A stretch of 64,000 nucleotides of DNA from contig JAIBBM010000012.1 in the NCBI GenBank assembly GCA_019694685.1, forward strand, positions 21,012 to 85,011. Direction: 5' to 3'. This stretch comes from Leptospirales bacterium. GTDB lineage: Bacteria; Spirochaetota; Leptospiria; Leptospirales; Leptonemataceae. The translations under genes and the position numbers were made by a program. Numbering within the stretch: position 1 is the first letter of the stretch; each line of letters starts with the position of its first letter. Positions 8,343 to 16,935 of the stretch are shown in pieces. The notes below the pieces were generated by a model. That model searched no databases. It saw only the letters and a program-made list of their open reading frames with translations, and had not been told where the DNA came from.

Positions 8343-9392
8343 ATGAAAAATCAGCTTGAACAGGCAGTCCGGGAAGCCCTCGGAAAAATCCAGCATCCAG
8401 TTTACAAAGAGAGCCTGCTCGACATTGGCGCATTTGATCGAATTGATGAGGACGATGAGTCATTCAGCGTCCATTTGAAATCACCAGACGCAGACAGAAA
8501 ACAGCAGATCGCCTTTGAGGCGCAGATCCGCGGCTTTCTGACAAAGATCAATCCTGGAAAGAAAGTAAAGATTCGCTTCGCAGTCGATGAATCGCTTAAA
8601 CCTCAAGAACAGGGTAATAGAATCAAGGGCGTCAAAAACGTAATCGCCATTGGCTCTGGAAAAGGCGGTGTCGGAAAATCCACAGCGGCGGCGAACCTCG
8701 CGGCGGCATTGAAGCTGAAAGGATTGAAGGTGGGTTTGATCGATTCGGACATTTATGGTCCGTCGATAGGAAAGATGTTCGGTGTGCCGTCCAAGCTTCC
8801 TCTCACAGGAGACGGAAGCAATAAGATCCTTCCTCACGAAGTGCAGGGAATCAAGCTGATGAGTTTCGCATTTATGCTGGCTGCGGACCAGGCAGTCGTC
8901 TGGCGCGGCCCGATGCTTGGAAAAGCAGTAGAGCAGTTCCTCTATGAGGTGATCTGGGGAGACCTCGATGTGCTCTTGATCGATCTTCCGCCTGGTACTG
9001 GAGACGTTCAGCTTTCTCTGGCGCAGCTCATCGACGTAGATGGAGCTGTGATTGTGACAACTCCGCAGAACGTCGCACTACAAGATGCGGCCCGGGCTGC
9101 GTCCATGTTCCAGCAGGTGAAAATCCCGATCCTTGGTATCATTGAAAACATGTCAGAGTTCCAGTGCCCGAATTGTGGGCATATCACGAACATTTTCTCA
9201 AAGAATGGCGGCTCTGCGATGGCGGCGAAGATGGGAGTGCCCCAGCTCGGATCCATCCCTGTGGAAAAGGAGATTATGGATTCCGGGGAGGCTGGTCTCC
9301 CGATTACTCTCAAAGATCCATCCGGCAAAGTTGCGGAAGCATATAAAAAAATTGCAGACAGGATACTCGTGGAAGTTGAGAAATTCAAATAA
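8343..9392 (+). CDS. mrp: Mrp/ApbC (NBP35-type) iron-sulfur carrier ATPase
   Basis: A 349-residue protein with an N-terminal DUF59/MIP18-type domain (residues 1-90), a deviant Walker A GSGKGGVGKST near residue 105, the switch DLPPGTGDVQLSL, and the C-terminal FQCPNCGH whose CxxC binds a bridging Fe-S cluster in the dimer. By family knowledge it transfers Fe-S clusters to apoproteins, which suits a genome with many Fe-S enzymes (see 28-41 kb). The ATG at 8343 was chosen over one 66 bases upstream because the DUF59 fold begins here. The stop overlaps the next ATG (TAATG). Confidence 0.94.
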   Translation: MKNQLEQAVREALGKIQHPVYKESLLDIGAFDRIDEDDESFSVHLKSPDADRKQQIAFEAQIRGFLTKINPGKKVKIRFAVDESLKPQEQGNRIKGVKNVIAIGSGKGGVGKSTAAANLAAALKLKGLKVGLIDSDIYGPSIGKMFGVPSKLPLTGDGSNKILPHEVQGIKLMSFAFMLAADQAVVWRGPMLGKAVEQFLYEVIWGDLDVLLIDLPPGTGDVQLSLAQLIDVDGAVIVTTPQNVALQDAARAASMFQQVKIPILGIIENMSEFQCPNCGHITNIFSKNGGSAMAAKMGVPQLGSIPVEKEIMDSGEAGLPITLKDPSGKVAEAYKKIADRILVEVEKFK

Positions 9393-10390
9393 TGCGTCAA
9401 ATCGTGGGTATGCGATTCTTCCTCCTGTTGCTCCTGATCGGCTTCTCATCTCTGGCTGCTGAAACCGTCTACTTGCGAGATGGTCGTGTTCTCACTGGAA
9501 GAATCACCAGTCAGACTCGCACGGATATCACGATTGTGACTCCTCAGGGTCCCATGAATATCCAGAAGGACCAGATTCGTCGCATTCAGTACGACACAGC
9601 TGCGGAAGATAAAGCCCGCGAAGATGCACGCAAGGCGGAAGAGGCGCGCAGATTGCAGGAGCAGCAGCAACGCCAGGCAGAAGAAGCACGAAAACTGCAA
9701 GAACAGCAGCAGCGTCAGGCGGAAGAGCAGAAAAGACTCGAAGCGGAAAAGAAAGCGCAAGAGCAGAAAGTAGCAGATCAGAAGAAAGCAGAGGAAGAGA
9801 AGAGAAAAGCGGAAGAGGCCAAACGTCAGGCAGAGGGCGAATCCACTGCCAGTGCGCAGGAACGCAAACGCATAGAAGAAAAGCTTCGTCGCATGCGCGA
9901 ATTCGATGAACGCGCACGTTTGATGGGGCCAACGTGGTACGGAGCGGTCGCGCGAAATGTGGCCATGCCTGGCTGGGGCGAAATTTATCAGGGAAGAAAG
10001 ATTGGATATCTGTATGCAGGTGCCTGGGCCGGACTTGCCACATTTGCTCTGTACGAAAAAGATCGCTATCTTAAGGCAAAATCAGTGTACTCTTCTACTA
10101 CGCGCGGGTTCCTGTATGGGACGCCGTATGTGGCGCGGACTTTCCTCAGCTATTCAGAGACGGACGGCCAGGCTTCTTTCTGGTTCTTCAAAGGCTACGG
10201 GCAGACCAGTGCCGCTCGTGCCAGAATGCAAAAGCATGCCCTGAGATTGCGTTTTGCTCAGGGAGCACTGGTTGCATTATATGGATGGACCATCACAGAC
10301 GCTCTTCTCTTCAAACCTACGCCCAAAACTGCGGTAGGCTTCAGCAGCACCGGAGACGGAATGCGGCTGGCAGTGAGCACCGAGTTTTAG
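9392..10390 (+). CDS. exported protein with Gln/Glu-rich coiled coil and C-terminal DUF5683-like region
   Basis: A 332-residue protein with a signal peptide (cleavage probably after SLAAE). A small beta-rich domain follows (YLRDGRVLTGRITSQ...QIRRIQY, residues 25-65), then a charged coiled coil (70-165) built of imperfect 14-residue repeats such as LQEQQQRQAEEARK. The C-terminal part, WYGAVARNVAMPGWGEIYQGRKIGY onward, has short hydrophobic segments and looks like the DUF5683 group seen in spirochaete and Bacteroidetes exported proteins. It is translationally coupled to mrp. An alternative ATG lies 18 bases downstream. Function unknown; an envelope or outer-membrane-associated role is inferred. 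Confidence 0.72.
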   Translation: MRQIVGMRFFLLLLLIGFSSLAAETVYLRDGRVLTGRITSQTRTDITIVTPQGPMNIQKDQIRRIQYDTAAEDKAREDARKAEEARRLQEQQQRQAEEARKLQEQQQRQAEEQKRLEAEKKAQEQKVADQKKAEEEKRKAEEAKRQAEGESTASAQERKRIEEKLRRMREFDERARLMGPTWYGAVARNVAMPGWGEIYQGRKIGYLYAGAWAGLATFALYEKDRYLKAKSVYSSTTRGFLYGTPYVARTFLSYSETDGQASFWFFKGYGQTSAARARMQKHALRLRFAQGALVALYGWTITDALLFKPTPKTAVGFSSTGDGMRLAVSTEF

Positions 10391-10400
10391 TCAGGGCAAT

Positions 10401-10425
10401 AAAAAAGCCGCGGTGTTCCGCGGCT
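10401..10425. terminator. rho-independent terminator, strongest leftward (flgM)
   Basis: A perfect 8-bp stem AGCCGCGG/CCGCGGCT with loop TGTT (10406-10425). On the minus strand it is followed by six T (10406 down to 10401), a canonical terminator 27 bases beyond the flgM stop. Rightward only a weak T-poor tail follows, so it may end the mrp operon less efficiently. Confidence 0.85.
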
Positions 10426-10451
10426 TACTTCCCCAACACTTTTTGGTTAAC

Positions 10452-10754
10452 TCAAGAACCCTGGGATCCCTGGAATGCCTTTGCCACGCGGTCTGCGACC
10501 TGGCCTAGCATCTCGTCAGAGAGTTTGTCATAGTCGCCACGGGCGAGTTTCTCTTTGACTTCCTTCAGCTTCTCAACTCTGGATTCGTCCGGGGTTGATG
10601 CGAGCCTCTGGACTCTGGCGGCGTCGGATGCACGGAGTGCTTCTTCGGAAATGCTGACATTGTCCGAGGCCCTGGCCGGTGTTTCTGCCCGGTATGCTGG
10701 CTCCGATTTTCTCGGGCCCTGATTTGGGGATATGCCGCCAATTTTATCAATCAT
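10452..10754 (-). CDS. flgM: FlgM-like anti-sigma-28 factor
   Basis: A 100-residue hydrophilic protein. The N-terminal half is low complexity and probably disordered. The C-terminal half (DNVSISEEAL, RVEKLKEVKEKLARGDY, then ADRVAKAF) follows the FlgM helices that hold sigma-28 (FliA) in check until the flagellar hook is finished. GAGAGG lies 9 bases before the ATG. A minus-strand sequence resembling a sigma-28 -10 box lies just upstream and a terminator lies downstream, so it is probably monocistronic. Confidence 0.82.
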   Translation of the reverse strand: MIDKIGGISPNQGPRKSEPAYRAETPARASDNVSISEEALRASDAARVQRLASTPDESRVEKLKEVKEKLARGDYDKLSDEMLGQVADRVAKAFQGSQGS

Positions 10755-10777
10755 AATATGGACCTCTCTATGCTACC

Positions 10778-10785
10778 TTATCGGT
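10778..10785 (-). promoter_or_regulatory. possible sigma-28 -10 element upstream of flgM
   Basis: Read on the minus strand the bases are ACCGATAA, 7 of 8 to the flagellar consensus GCCGATAA. A transcript start 7-10 bases on would leave a short leader that just includes the flgM ribosome-binding site. The -35 region 15 bases upstream (TATG) matches TAAA poorly. flgM is commonly a sigma-28 target, which is the main support. Confidence 0.3.
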
Positions 10786-10981
10786 CCTATTGCAGATGAA
10801 CATAAGAAAAAAAAGCGTTCCCGGGGGGGAGAGGGGACTTGTGCAGGAAGTACACGGCGATTTCCCCGGAATTCGGCCAATTTTTTTACGGATGGGGGGA
10901 GGGTGTATACGTGTAGACAAAAGATCCATCCCTCTGCTCTCAGGTAGAGATTTGCCTGTAATATGCGTGGAAAGCGGATCT

Positions 10982-11083
10982 TCAGTTCAGTATCAGTTGA
11001 ACTGCAAGATATAAGCTCATGCACGCGATCGGCACGCTCAGCAGAAGCCAGAGTGCCAGTCCTTCTGTATCTGTGATCTGCAT
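10982..11083 (-). CDS. candidate 33-residue single-helix membrane peptide
   Basis: An ATG-initiated frame whose product starts MQITDTEGLALWLL and is one hydrophobic helix with a short acidic N-terminus and Asn at the end. This composition is typical of bacterial small membrane proteins and less so of random frames. Against it: no Shine-Dalgarno upstream and no recognised homologue. It could be chance. Confidence 0.25.
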   Translation of the reverse strand: MQITDTEGLALWLLLSVPIACMSLYLAVQLILN

Positions 11084-11186
11084 AATCGTAGAATAAGACA
11101 GTACAGAATCCATCCAAGCAGAAAAAGCGAGTTATTCTAAAAATGATTGCCTGGAAATTGGGCATTTTCGCGTAACAGCGGTTTCA

Positions 11187-11258
11187 TTTTTTTTGGAACT
11201 GAAAGTTGTTTTTTTTGAGCTCGCGTCGTATTTTTTACGGCGCCCCGCGATTTTTTTT
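11187..11258. other. phased A/T-tract region (predicted intrinsic DNA bend)
   Basis: Four uninterrupted T runs lie at 11187-11194, 11209-11216, 11231-11236 and 11251-11258. Their centres are 22, 21 and 21 bases apart, two helical turns each, so the narrow-groove bends should add in phase. The last run touches the stop codon of the lipoprotein gene. Curved DNA of this kind can position RNA polymerase or nucleoid proteins; the role here is unknown. Confidence 0.6.
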
Positions 11259-11742
11259 ATTGGATCTTCGCCGTGATATCCGTCGGTGCGGAAGCGACGC
11301 TGAACTCGAATCGAAACAGATAGGTATTGGAAAGTAGTACGCCACAGCTCATAGAAGTGGTTGTGCTGCTGCAAGTAGAGAGGGCTGCCGGAATGCTCGA
11401 CGCACTGGCAGTGGTGCATCCAGTTCCAGTGGTGGCGGCAGGAAGGACAGGGGCCGGATTCAAACTCGTTGTGGTTGAATTCAGGATTAGATTCTGTCCA
11501 CCCTGAGCTCCGCCCACTGCGAAGGCCATTTGCGTTCCCGCAGAAGTTGTTCTGAAAGTAAGTGCAGTGGCAGTCGTGGAAAGAAGCGGAGAAACAGTGC
11601 AGGGATATCTCGCTGAATTCACATATTCAGAAGATAGAAACGCAAGAAGGCTTTCTCTTTCTGGATCCCCTGAATGCCTGCAAGATGCGAAGGCCAGGCA
11701 AACGCAGATGCATAGCATAAGTTTGTTCATGATGGAAATCAT
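11257..11742 (-). CDS. small lipoprotein, unknown function
   Basis: A 161-residue protein beginning MISIMNKLMLCICVCLAFASC; the lipobox FASC puts the lipidated Cys at about residue 21. The mature part is rich in Thr, Ser and Ala with several Cys that could pair (TGTGC, STCSS, MSCGV), and looks like a beta-rich surface lipoprotein. No family recognised. Another ATG 12 bases downstream would also work. It lies downstream of acs on the same strand, separated by a large inverted repeat. Confidence 0.65.
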   Translation of the reverse strand: MISIMNKLMLCICVCLAFASCRHSGDPERESLLAFLSSEYVNSARYPCTVSPLLSTTATALTFRTTSAGTQMAFAVGGAQGGQNLILNSTTTSLNPAPVLPAATTGTGCTTASASSIPAALSTCSSTTTSMSCGVLLSNTYLFRFEFSVASAPTDITAKIQ

Positions 11743-11819
11743 AGGTTTCAATTTCCGTCTGACTTTTCAAGCAGGATTCAAACACATAGAATTCCCTGTG
11801 AGCGCGGTCCCAATTTGAG

Positions 11820-11903
11820 GCGATCTACGTCAGTCCGCGGTGTGTGCGCGTCCGTCAGGCGACCAGGAGGGGAGGACGGGCACACACTCGGACCGTGAGT
11901 CGC
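11820..11903. repeat. large imperfect inverted repeat / stem-loop next to the acs stop
   Basis: Nested complementary arms flank an 18-base centre: GCGA 11820-11823 with TCGC 11900-11903, ACG 11827-11829 with CGT 11894-11896, GTCCG 11833-11837 with CGGAC 11889-11893, GTGTGTGC 11840-11847 with GCACACAC 11880-11887, and CCGTC 11852-11856 with GACGG 11875-11879. It begins two bases past the acs stop. There is no T-run, so it is not a textbook terminator. It may be a 3'-end stabiliser or a factor-dependent termination site. Confidence 0.6.
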
Positions 11904-11904
11904 C

Positions 11905-13854
11905 CTAGTGCCCCATTCTCTTTCTTTCTTCTACAAGCTTCTCTACTACGGACGGATCCGCCAGGGTAGAAATATCGCCCAGAGAACCGAATTCAAACTC
12001 CGCTACTTTTCGCAGGATACGTCGCATGATTTTTCCAGACCTGGTTTTAGGAAGTCCCGGAGCCCAGTGTATGATATCCGGGCGCGCAATCTTGCCAATC
12101 TTCTCAGACACAGTGTTGAGGATCTCGTGTTTCAATTCCTCTGATGCTTCAATTCCATTCTTGAGAGTCACATACGCGTAGATGCCCTGACCTTTGATGT
12201 CGTGTGGATAACCCACCACAGCTGATTCTGCAACGGCGCGGTGCTCTACGATGGCATGTTCCACTTCCGCACTGCCAATGCGATGGCCGGACACATTCAA
12301 TACATCATCCACGCGGCCAGTGACCCAGTAGTAGCCGTCTTTGTCGCGACGCGCTCCATCTCCCGTGAAATAATATCCTTTGAATTGAGTGAAGTATGTC
12401 TGGTGAAAACGATCTGGATCTCCGTAGACTCCTCGCATGATGGAAGGCCACGGAAATTCGATCGCCAGGTTTCCTGAGCCTTCTCCTTCTATCTTCTTTC
12501 CATCGCTGTCCAGGAGCACTGGACGAATTCCGAAAAACGGGAGCGTAGCACTTCCGGGTTTAAGTGCGAAGACGGGGAGAGGAGAAATGATGATCGATCC
12601 AGTTTCAGTTTGCCAGTAGGTATCCACGATCGGACATTTTTCTTTTCCGACGTGCTTGAAATACCACTCCCACGCTTCCGGATTGATGGGTTCGCCGACG
12701 CTCCCGAGGAGTCGCAGTGATTTCAAAGATCTTTTTTCTACATGGGCCGGCCCTTCTTTCGCAAGAGCGCGAATGGCAGTGGGCGCAGTGTAGAAAACAT
12801 TCACCTGGTATTTATCTACTACGTCCCAGAATCGACCCCAGTCTGGATATTGTGGTACACCTTCAAACATGATGGAAGTGGCACCATTTGAAAGCGGTCC
12901 GTATAGAATGTAGCTATGTCCGGTGACCCATCCAATGTCTGCTGTGCACCAGTATGTATCTTCTGGTTTGTGATCGAACACGTAGAAATGGCTGAGGCTT
13001 GCGCCAAGCAAGTAGCCCGCAGTGGTATGCAAGACTCCTTTTGGTTTTCCTGTGGAGCCGGAAGTGTACAGGATGAACATTGGATCTTCTGCGTCCATTT
13101 GCTCCGGTTCGCAAACTGCAGTGATCGAAGGGTCACGAAGAAGGTCATGCCACCAGTGGTCGCGATCTTCATACCATTTGTAGAATTGTTCTTGTCCCAC
13201 TCGCCTAACAACGATTACATCTTTCACTTTCTGGGCCGACTTTTCGAGTGCCGCGTCTATGTTGCGCTTCATGTCAATGGTCTTTCCACCGCGGTAGCCA
13301 GCGTCTGAAGTGATGATCATGACTGGTTTGCAATCTTCGATTCTGCCAACGAGCGACTCAGGGGAAAAGCCGCCGAATACAATGGAGTGAACTGCACCGA
13401 TCCGCGTGCATGCCAGGGCGCTGATGGCCAGCTCTGGAATCATGGGCATGTAGATTAAGACTCGATCTCCTTTCTTTACTCCGCGTTTTCTCAATACGTT
13501 TCCTACGCGGCTGACTTCGCGATGAAGTTCCTGGTACGTAAACGTTTTGGATTCTTCCGGATTGTCCCCTTCCCAGATGATGGCGGCTTTGTTCTTGAGA
13601 GTCGAACTCAAGTGTCTGTCCAGACAGTTGTAAGAAACGTTCAGCTTCCCGCCCGTGAACCATTTGCTTTTCGCGTTTGCGAAATCATGTTCCAGGACTT
13701 TATCCCATTTCTTGAACCAGGTCAGACGATCCGCCATGCGCGACCAGAATGCTTCCGGGTTTTCTACAGATTCCTTGTATAGAGCTTCATATTCTGATTT
13801 CTTAACATTTGCCTGGGCCGCAAAATCCGCGAAAGGCTGAACGATTCTTTCCAT
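11905..13854 (-). CDS. acs: acetyl-CoA synthetase (AMP-forming)
   Basis: A 649-residue enzyme activating acetate to acetyl-CoA via acetyl-AMP. It is co-linear with E. coli Acs throughout: [19 protein letters not shown], the P-loop [52 protein letters not shown], and the C-terminal [15 protein letters not shown] whose Lys is the one acetylated in regulated homologues. I chose ATG 13854 because it aligns with the usual Acs start; an upstream in-frame codon adds a poor sequence. There is no obvious Shine-Dalgarno. It diverges from the fecR-like gene across about 90 bases. Confidence 0.97.
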   Translation of the reverse strand: MERIVQPFADFAAQANVKKSEYEALYKESVENPEAFWSRMADRLTWFKKWDKVLEHDFANAKSKWFTGGKLNVSYNCLDRHLSSTLKNKAAIIWEGDNPEESKTFTYQELHREVSRVGNVLRKRGVKKGDRVLIYMPMIPELAISALACTRIGAVHSIVFGGFSPESLVGRIEDCKPVMIITSDAGYRGGKTIDMKRNIDAALEKSAQKVKDVIVVRRVGQEQFYKWYEDRDHWWHDLLRDPSITAVCEPEQMDAEDPMFILYTSGSTGKPKGVLHTTAGYLLGASLSHFYVFDHKPEDTYWCTADIGWVTGHSYILYGPLSNGATSIMFEGVPQYPDWGRFWDVVDKYQVNVFYTAPTAIRALAKEGPAHVEKRSLKSLRLLGSVGEPINPEAWEWYFKHVGKEKCPIVDTYWQTETGSIIISPLPVFALKPGSATLPFFGIRPVLLDSDGKKIEGEGSGNLAIEFPWPSIMRGVYGDPDRFHQTYFTQFKGYYFTGDGARRDKDGYYWVTGRVDDVLNVSGHRIGSAEVEHAIVEHRAVAESAVVGYPHDIKGQGIYAYVTLKNGIEASEELKHEILNTVSEKIGKIARPDIIHWAPGLPKTRSGKIMRRILRKVAEFEFGSLGDISTLADPSVVEKLVEERKRMGH

Positions 13855-13944
13855 AGTAATGCTGGATTTCGATTGCGAGGCGGATTGGGTCAAGAAAAAT
13901 CGAACCATTCGACAGTCTGCCCCGTCCTTCCTAAGAGGTATCTC

Positions 13945-14655
13945 GTGAAGAAACTAATTGCAATCCTATTGACCGCTTCGAGCTTCCTTGCTCTGCACGC
14001 GGAAGAAAAAGCACTCGCTCTTGTCGTTCAAACGGCAGGCAAATCAGACCTGGTGCGAGACGGCAAAACTCTGGGCGTAAAAGCCAACGATCTGGTTCGT
14101 AAAGGGGACCTTCTTCGCACATCCAAAGATGCAAGCATGTCCGTGCAGCTTTCTACAGGCGCGATCTTTCGCATGGGGCCGGACACAGAAGTGGCCCTCC
14201 AGGATCTCGTGCGCGATGGCACAGGATTTCATGTAAAGCTGGATGTGAAGAAAGGCCAGCTTGCATCCAAGCTCGATCAGTTGAGCAAGAAAGACACTTA
14301 CCAGGTGCAGACTCCCACTGCTGTGGCCGGTGTTCGAGGCACTTCTTTCATAGTTGAAATTTCATCTGCAGTGCAGAGTGCAGAGGTTCTGGTAAGTGAT
14401 GGCGCCGTTGCCGTCACAGACAACAAGACGGGCACAGAGCAAGTTTGTCCCAGCGGAAGCAAGATTGTAGCGGATGGAAAAGCAATGATCCAGAGTCTCG
14501 TGGACGAGCATGAGAAAGAGAAATTCAGAATCTTCGCAGATATGAAAAAGTTTCAGCGCGAAAATTTTGAACAGCTCATCGAACAGCAGAAGCGCAATCA
14601 GGAAATGATGCGTCAGCAGCGTGAGCAGATGAACATGGACTCGGTTCGCCCATGA
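13945..14655 (+). CDS. exported FecR-domain protein
   Basis: A 236-residue protein starting at GTG 13945, with AGAGG 7 bases upstream. A signal peptide ([18 protein letters not shown]) precedes a FecR domain (residues 25-180: [42 protein letters not shown]). The last 60 residues form a charged Gln-rich coil ([20 protein letters not shown]). There is no TM segment after the FecR domain, so this is not a classical anti-sigma FecR; related proteins in Leptospira are secreted. Its TGA overlaps the next ATG (ATGA), so the two should be co-translated. Confidence 0.82.
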   Translation: MKKLIAILLTASSFLALHAEEKALALVVQTAGKSDLVRDGKTLGVKANDLVRKGDLLRTSKDASMSVQLSTGAIFRMGPDTEVALQDLVRDGTGFHVKLDVKKGQLASKLDQLSKKDTYQVQTPTAVAGVRGTSFIVEISSAVQSAEVLVSDGAVAVTDNKTGTEQVCPSGSKIVADGKAMIQSLVDEHEKEKFRIFADMKKFQRENFEQLIEQQKRNQEMMRQQREQMNMDSVRP

Positions 14656-16313
14656 GGAGATTGGCCCGAGTTTTACTCGCAGCCAGTCTAACATTTTTTA
14701 CAACCGGGCTCTTTTCCAAAGAGCCCATTTTCCCTCCTGGACTCAAAGAGTCCGAGTTCAAGAGAATGCAGGAGTTCTACCGCGCGCTGGATGCAGGGCT
14801 TGTACCCACCCTCGATGCTGTCGCGGAAGAAACAAAAGCAGAACCTCCCACAAGAAACCTGACGGATGCAGATGAGAAATCGATTCAGGAAATATTTCCC
14901 AGAATCTTCTTCGTGGATGCCGCATCGCGCGGATCTCTGGATATTCAAGCTCCCGTTTTTGTAATCCCAAACGGAAACCTGGCTCAAATTACGAGTTCGT
15001 GGAATCGCGTGCTCCTTCATGGCAAGAATATTCTTCGCAAACCAACAGCGGATGAGATAGAGGAAGATACAACGTTTCGTCGCGTGGATCAGGTGGATGC
15101 TGGAAATTTTAGAACTATCATTCGCACTTCGCCTCATGATTCCGGGCCGGTTACCGCAATCGGTCAGGTAGTACTGGAATTGCCGCTGACCTTTCATACA
15201 GCCACGTTCGACTGCGAAAAACCATCCGCAGCAAAAGTAGGAGTGTATGAATTCCAATTGAGAAGATGCACCAACGACTTTGTTGAATTCATTCAGAAAA
15301 CTCCTGAGGCCCATCCTCTCGAACCCACCATCCGCATTTACGGGGCTTCGCGCGACCCCCTTGTTGTGGTGCAGTCTTCTGTAGACGCACTTTTCCCTGG
15401 AGGAAAAGGGATTCTGGACGTGGATTTCAAATCGTTGCCGGATCGCATTGAGGCAAAGCGCTATCGATTTCTGGTCAAAGGGAAAGCAAAGCGAATCGTT
15501 CTCTCCTACAATGATCGAGTTCTAAAAAAGACTTTTTCTGTTACTGCTCTTTCCGAGCCGGACTACCAGAATCCAAAATCATCGCCTAACAATCGTTTTG
15601 TGAAGGTGTCTCCTGTTGCGTCTCAGATGATTTCTGAAAGCGAGCTGCGATCGTCTTTGAAGGTTGCGGCCGAGCGGAATTCCGCGTATTTTGGCTTCAA
15701 TACTCCCCGACTGATTTTGGAAGCTCCTGCATTCAGTGGACTCAAATATGCGAAGGTAGAATGGAAAGACGTTCAATTGATCGATCCAAAGGGACAGCCT
15801 GTTGCTTTCTCCCTCTCTGACTCTGCCTGCGACTTTGAAAAACATTCGTGCACAGTTTCTCTGGAAGACAAAACAGGAGATGGGTTCCCCGCCTATTCGC
15901 GCGCAACGGGGAAAGTCGGCATCCGGCTGCCTCGTTCCGTACTGGTTTCGCGTGGTCCGTTCGCAGACAAAGTGGCCATCAGTGCGCGCGGGATGAGAGT
16001 GGATGTGAGTCTACCAGGTTCGCCGCCGGATTCGCCTTTGCTTGCGCCAGGAGGAGTGATCGCGTCCGGTAGAACCGGGAATTTTGTCGGGCCCCTCCAG
16101 AAGCTGGCGTTCGAATCTACAGAAAGCGAAAGTGAAAACGAAAACGGAGAATCATCGGGTCGGCCGGGTGATCGCACGGAGACGCGCACCTTCTATTTCT
16201 GGGGGGATGTGACAGACGTTCAGCTGGTCTTGACGCGAGATTGGACTCAGGTAGAATTATCGTTTGATCTTCCGGCGCCACAAACGCTATCTGAAGATCA
16301 GCGAGGGCATTGA
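14652..16313 (+). CDS. exported protein of 553 residues, unknown
   Basis: It begins with a signal peptide ([21 protein letters not shown]). The rest is hydrophilic and beta-rich without membrane helices, including an acidic Glu/Ser/Asn stretch near residue 490 (ESESENENGE). No domain recognised. It overlaps the fecR-like gene by 4 bases and ends in TGATG with ribE, so the three genes are tightly packed. A partnership with the FecR protein in the periplasm is an inference from the overlap only. Confidence 0.7.
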   Translation: MRRLARVLLAASLTFFTTGLFSKEPIFPPGLKESEFKRMQEFYRALDAGLVPTLDAVAEETKAEPPTRNLTDADEKSIQEIFPRIFFVDAASRGSLDIQAPVFVIPNGNLAQITSSWNRVLLHGKNILRKPTADEIEEDTTFRRVDQVDAGNFRTIIRTSPHDSGPVTAIGQVVLELPLTFHTATFDCEKPSAAKVGVYEFQLRRCTNDFVEFIQKTPEAHPLEPTIRIYGASRDPLVVVQSSVDALFPGGKGILDVDFKSLPDRIEAKRYRFLVKGKAKRIVLSYNDRVLKKTFSVTALSEPDYQNPKSSPNNRFVKVSPVASQMISESELRSSLKVAAERNSAYFGFNTPRLILEAPAFSGLKYAKVEWKDVQLIDPKGQPVAFSLSDSACDFEKHSCTVSLEDKTGDGFPAYSRATGKVGIRLPRSVLVSRGPFADKVAISARGMRVDVSLPGSPPDSPLLAPGGVIASGRTGNFVGPLQKLAFESTESESENENGESSGRPGDRTETRTFYFWGDVTDVQLVLTRDWTQVELSFDLPAPQTLSEDQRGH

Positions 16314-16912
16314 TGTTTACTGGAATTGTAGAAAGCCTGGGTCGCGTGGTTGCGATGGTGGGGGATGAAAATCAGAAGACATTCACGATTGAATCTACTT
16401 TCGCACAAGAATTGATCCCGGGGCAAAGCGTCTCGCACAACGGAGTGTGTCTGACCGTAGAGAAAATCGATGCGAAAGCATCTGTATACAATGTGACATT
16501 GATCCGTCAGACTCTGGAACGGAGTTCGCTGGGAGCCTTGCGAGTTTCTTCGAATGTGAATCTGGAGCGTTGCGTGAGAGCGGACGCTCGTCTGGATGGA
16601 CATGTAGTGCAGGGGCATGTGGATTCAGTTGGAACGATAGTTCTCGCAGAGAATGAACCGGGGCAGAAACGTTTCAGGATAGAATTTCCGGACAAATTTG
16701 CATCATTGATTGTTCCCAGGGGAAGCATTTGCGTGGATGGGATTAGTCTAACCGTGGCGAATTCGGGTCCAGGTCAGGTTTTTGATGTTTGTTTGATTCC
16801 GCACACTCTGGAAGTGACGATCGCTTCGCAATGGGAAGTGGGAACGACCGTGAATCTAGAATTTGACATCATTGGAAAGTACGTAAAAAAATGGATGGAT
16901 TTGCGAGGCTGA
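16313..16912 (+). CDS. ribE: riboflavin synthase, alpha subunit
   Basis: A 199-residue enzyme that dismutates two 6,7-dimethyl-8-ribityllumazine molecules to riboflavin. The two lumazine-binding repeats are evident: MFTGIVESLGRV...HNGVCLTV...QTLERSSLG (first) and LDGHVVQGHVDSVGTI...CVDGISLTV...IPHTLEVT (second). The ATG at 16313 shares one base with the upstream stop (TGATG). The FAD-making ribF lies far away at 42.8 kb. Confidence 0.96.
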   Translation: MFTGIVESLGRVVAMVGDENQKTFTIESTFAQELIPGQSVSHNGVCLTVEKIDAKASVYNVTLIRQTLERSSLGALRVSSNVNLERCVRADARLDGHVVQGHVDSVGTIVLAENEPGQKRFRIEFPDKFASLIVPRGSICVDGISLTVANSGPGQVFDVCLIPHTLEVTIASQWEVGTTVNLEFDIIGKYVKKWMDLRG

Positions 16913-16919
16913 TCTCTTT

Positions 16920-16935
16920 TCTCTGAAACCAGAGA
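16920..16935 (+). promoter_or_regulatory. hairpin at the start of the DUF3299 gene
   Basis: TCTCTG-AAAC-CAGAGA forms a perfect 6-bp stem with a tetraloop whose last base is the A of the next gene's ATG, and which contains its only Shine-Dalgarno-like bases (AGAG). It might reduce translation or mark the end of the ribE message; it could also be chance. Confidence 0.25.

Larger units (their letters stand above)
10755..11256. other. gene-poor interval between flgM and a lipoprotein gene
   Basis: About 500 bases with no convincing long gene. Open frames on both strands here have odd composition and no start signals. The interval holds the flgM promoter region, homopolymer runs (G7, A8), a possible 33-residue hydrophobic ORF (10982-11083, minus) and four phased T-tracts at its right end. 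No tRNA or known RNA family was recognised. Confidence 0.6.

Noticed and set aside
9640..9800. Short tandem repeats as a CRISPR or satellite array
   Set aside because: They are imperfect and in frame, and encode a Gln/Glu coiled coil of an exported protein.
10818..10845. G-run and GGGGAGAGGGG tract as a phase-variation switch
   Set aside because: The run is short (7 G) and lies in no convincing reading frame or promoter spacer.
10773..11165. A 130-residue open frame on the minus strand across the flgM upstream region
   Set aside because: It would overlie the flgM promoter region, has odd composition and a homopolymer-encoded tail, and shows no family features. Treated as non-coding.
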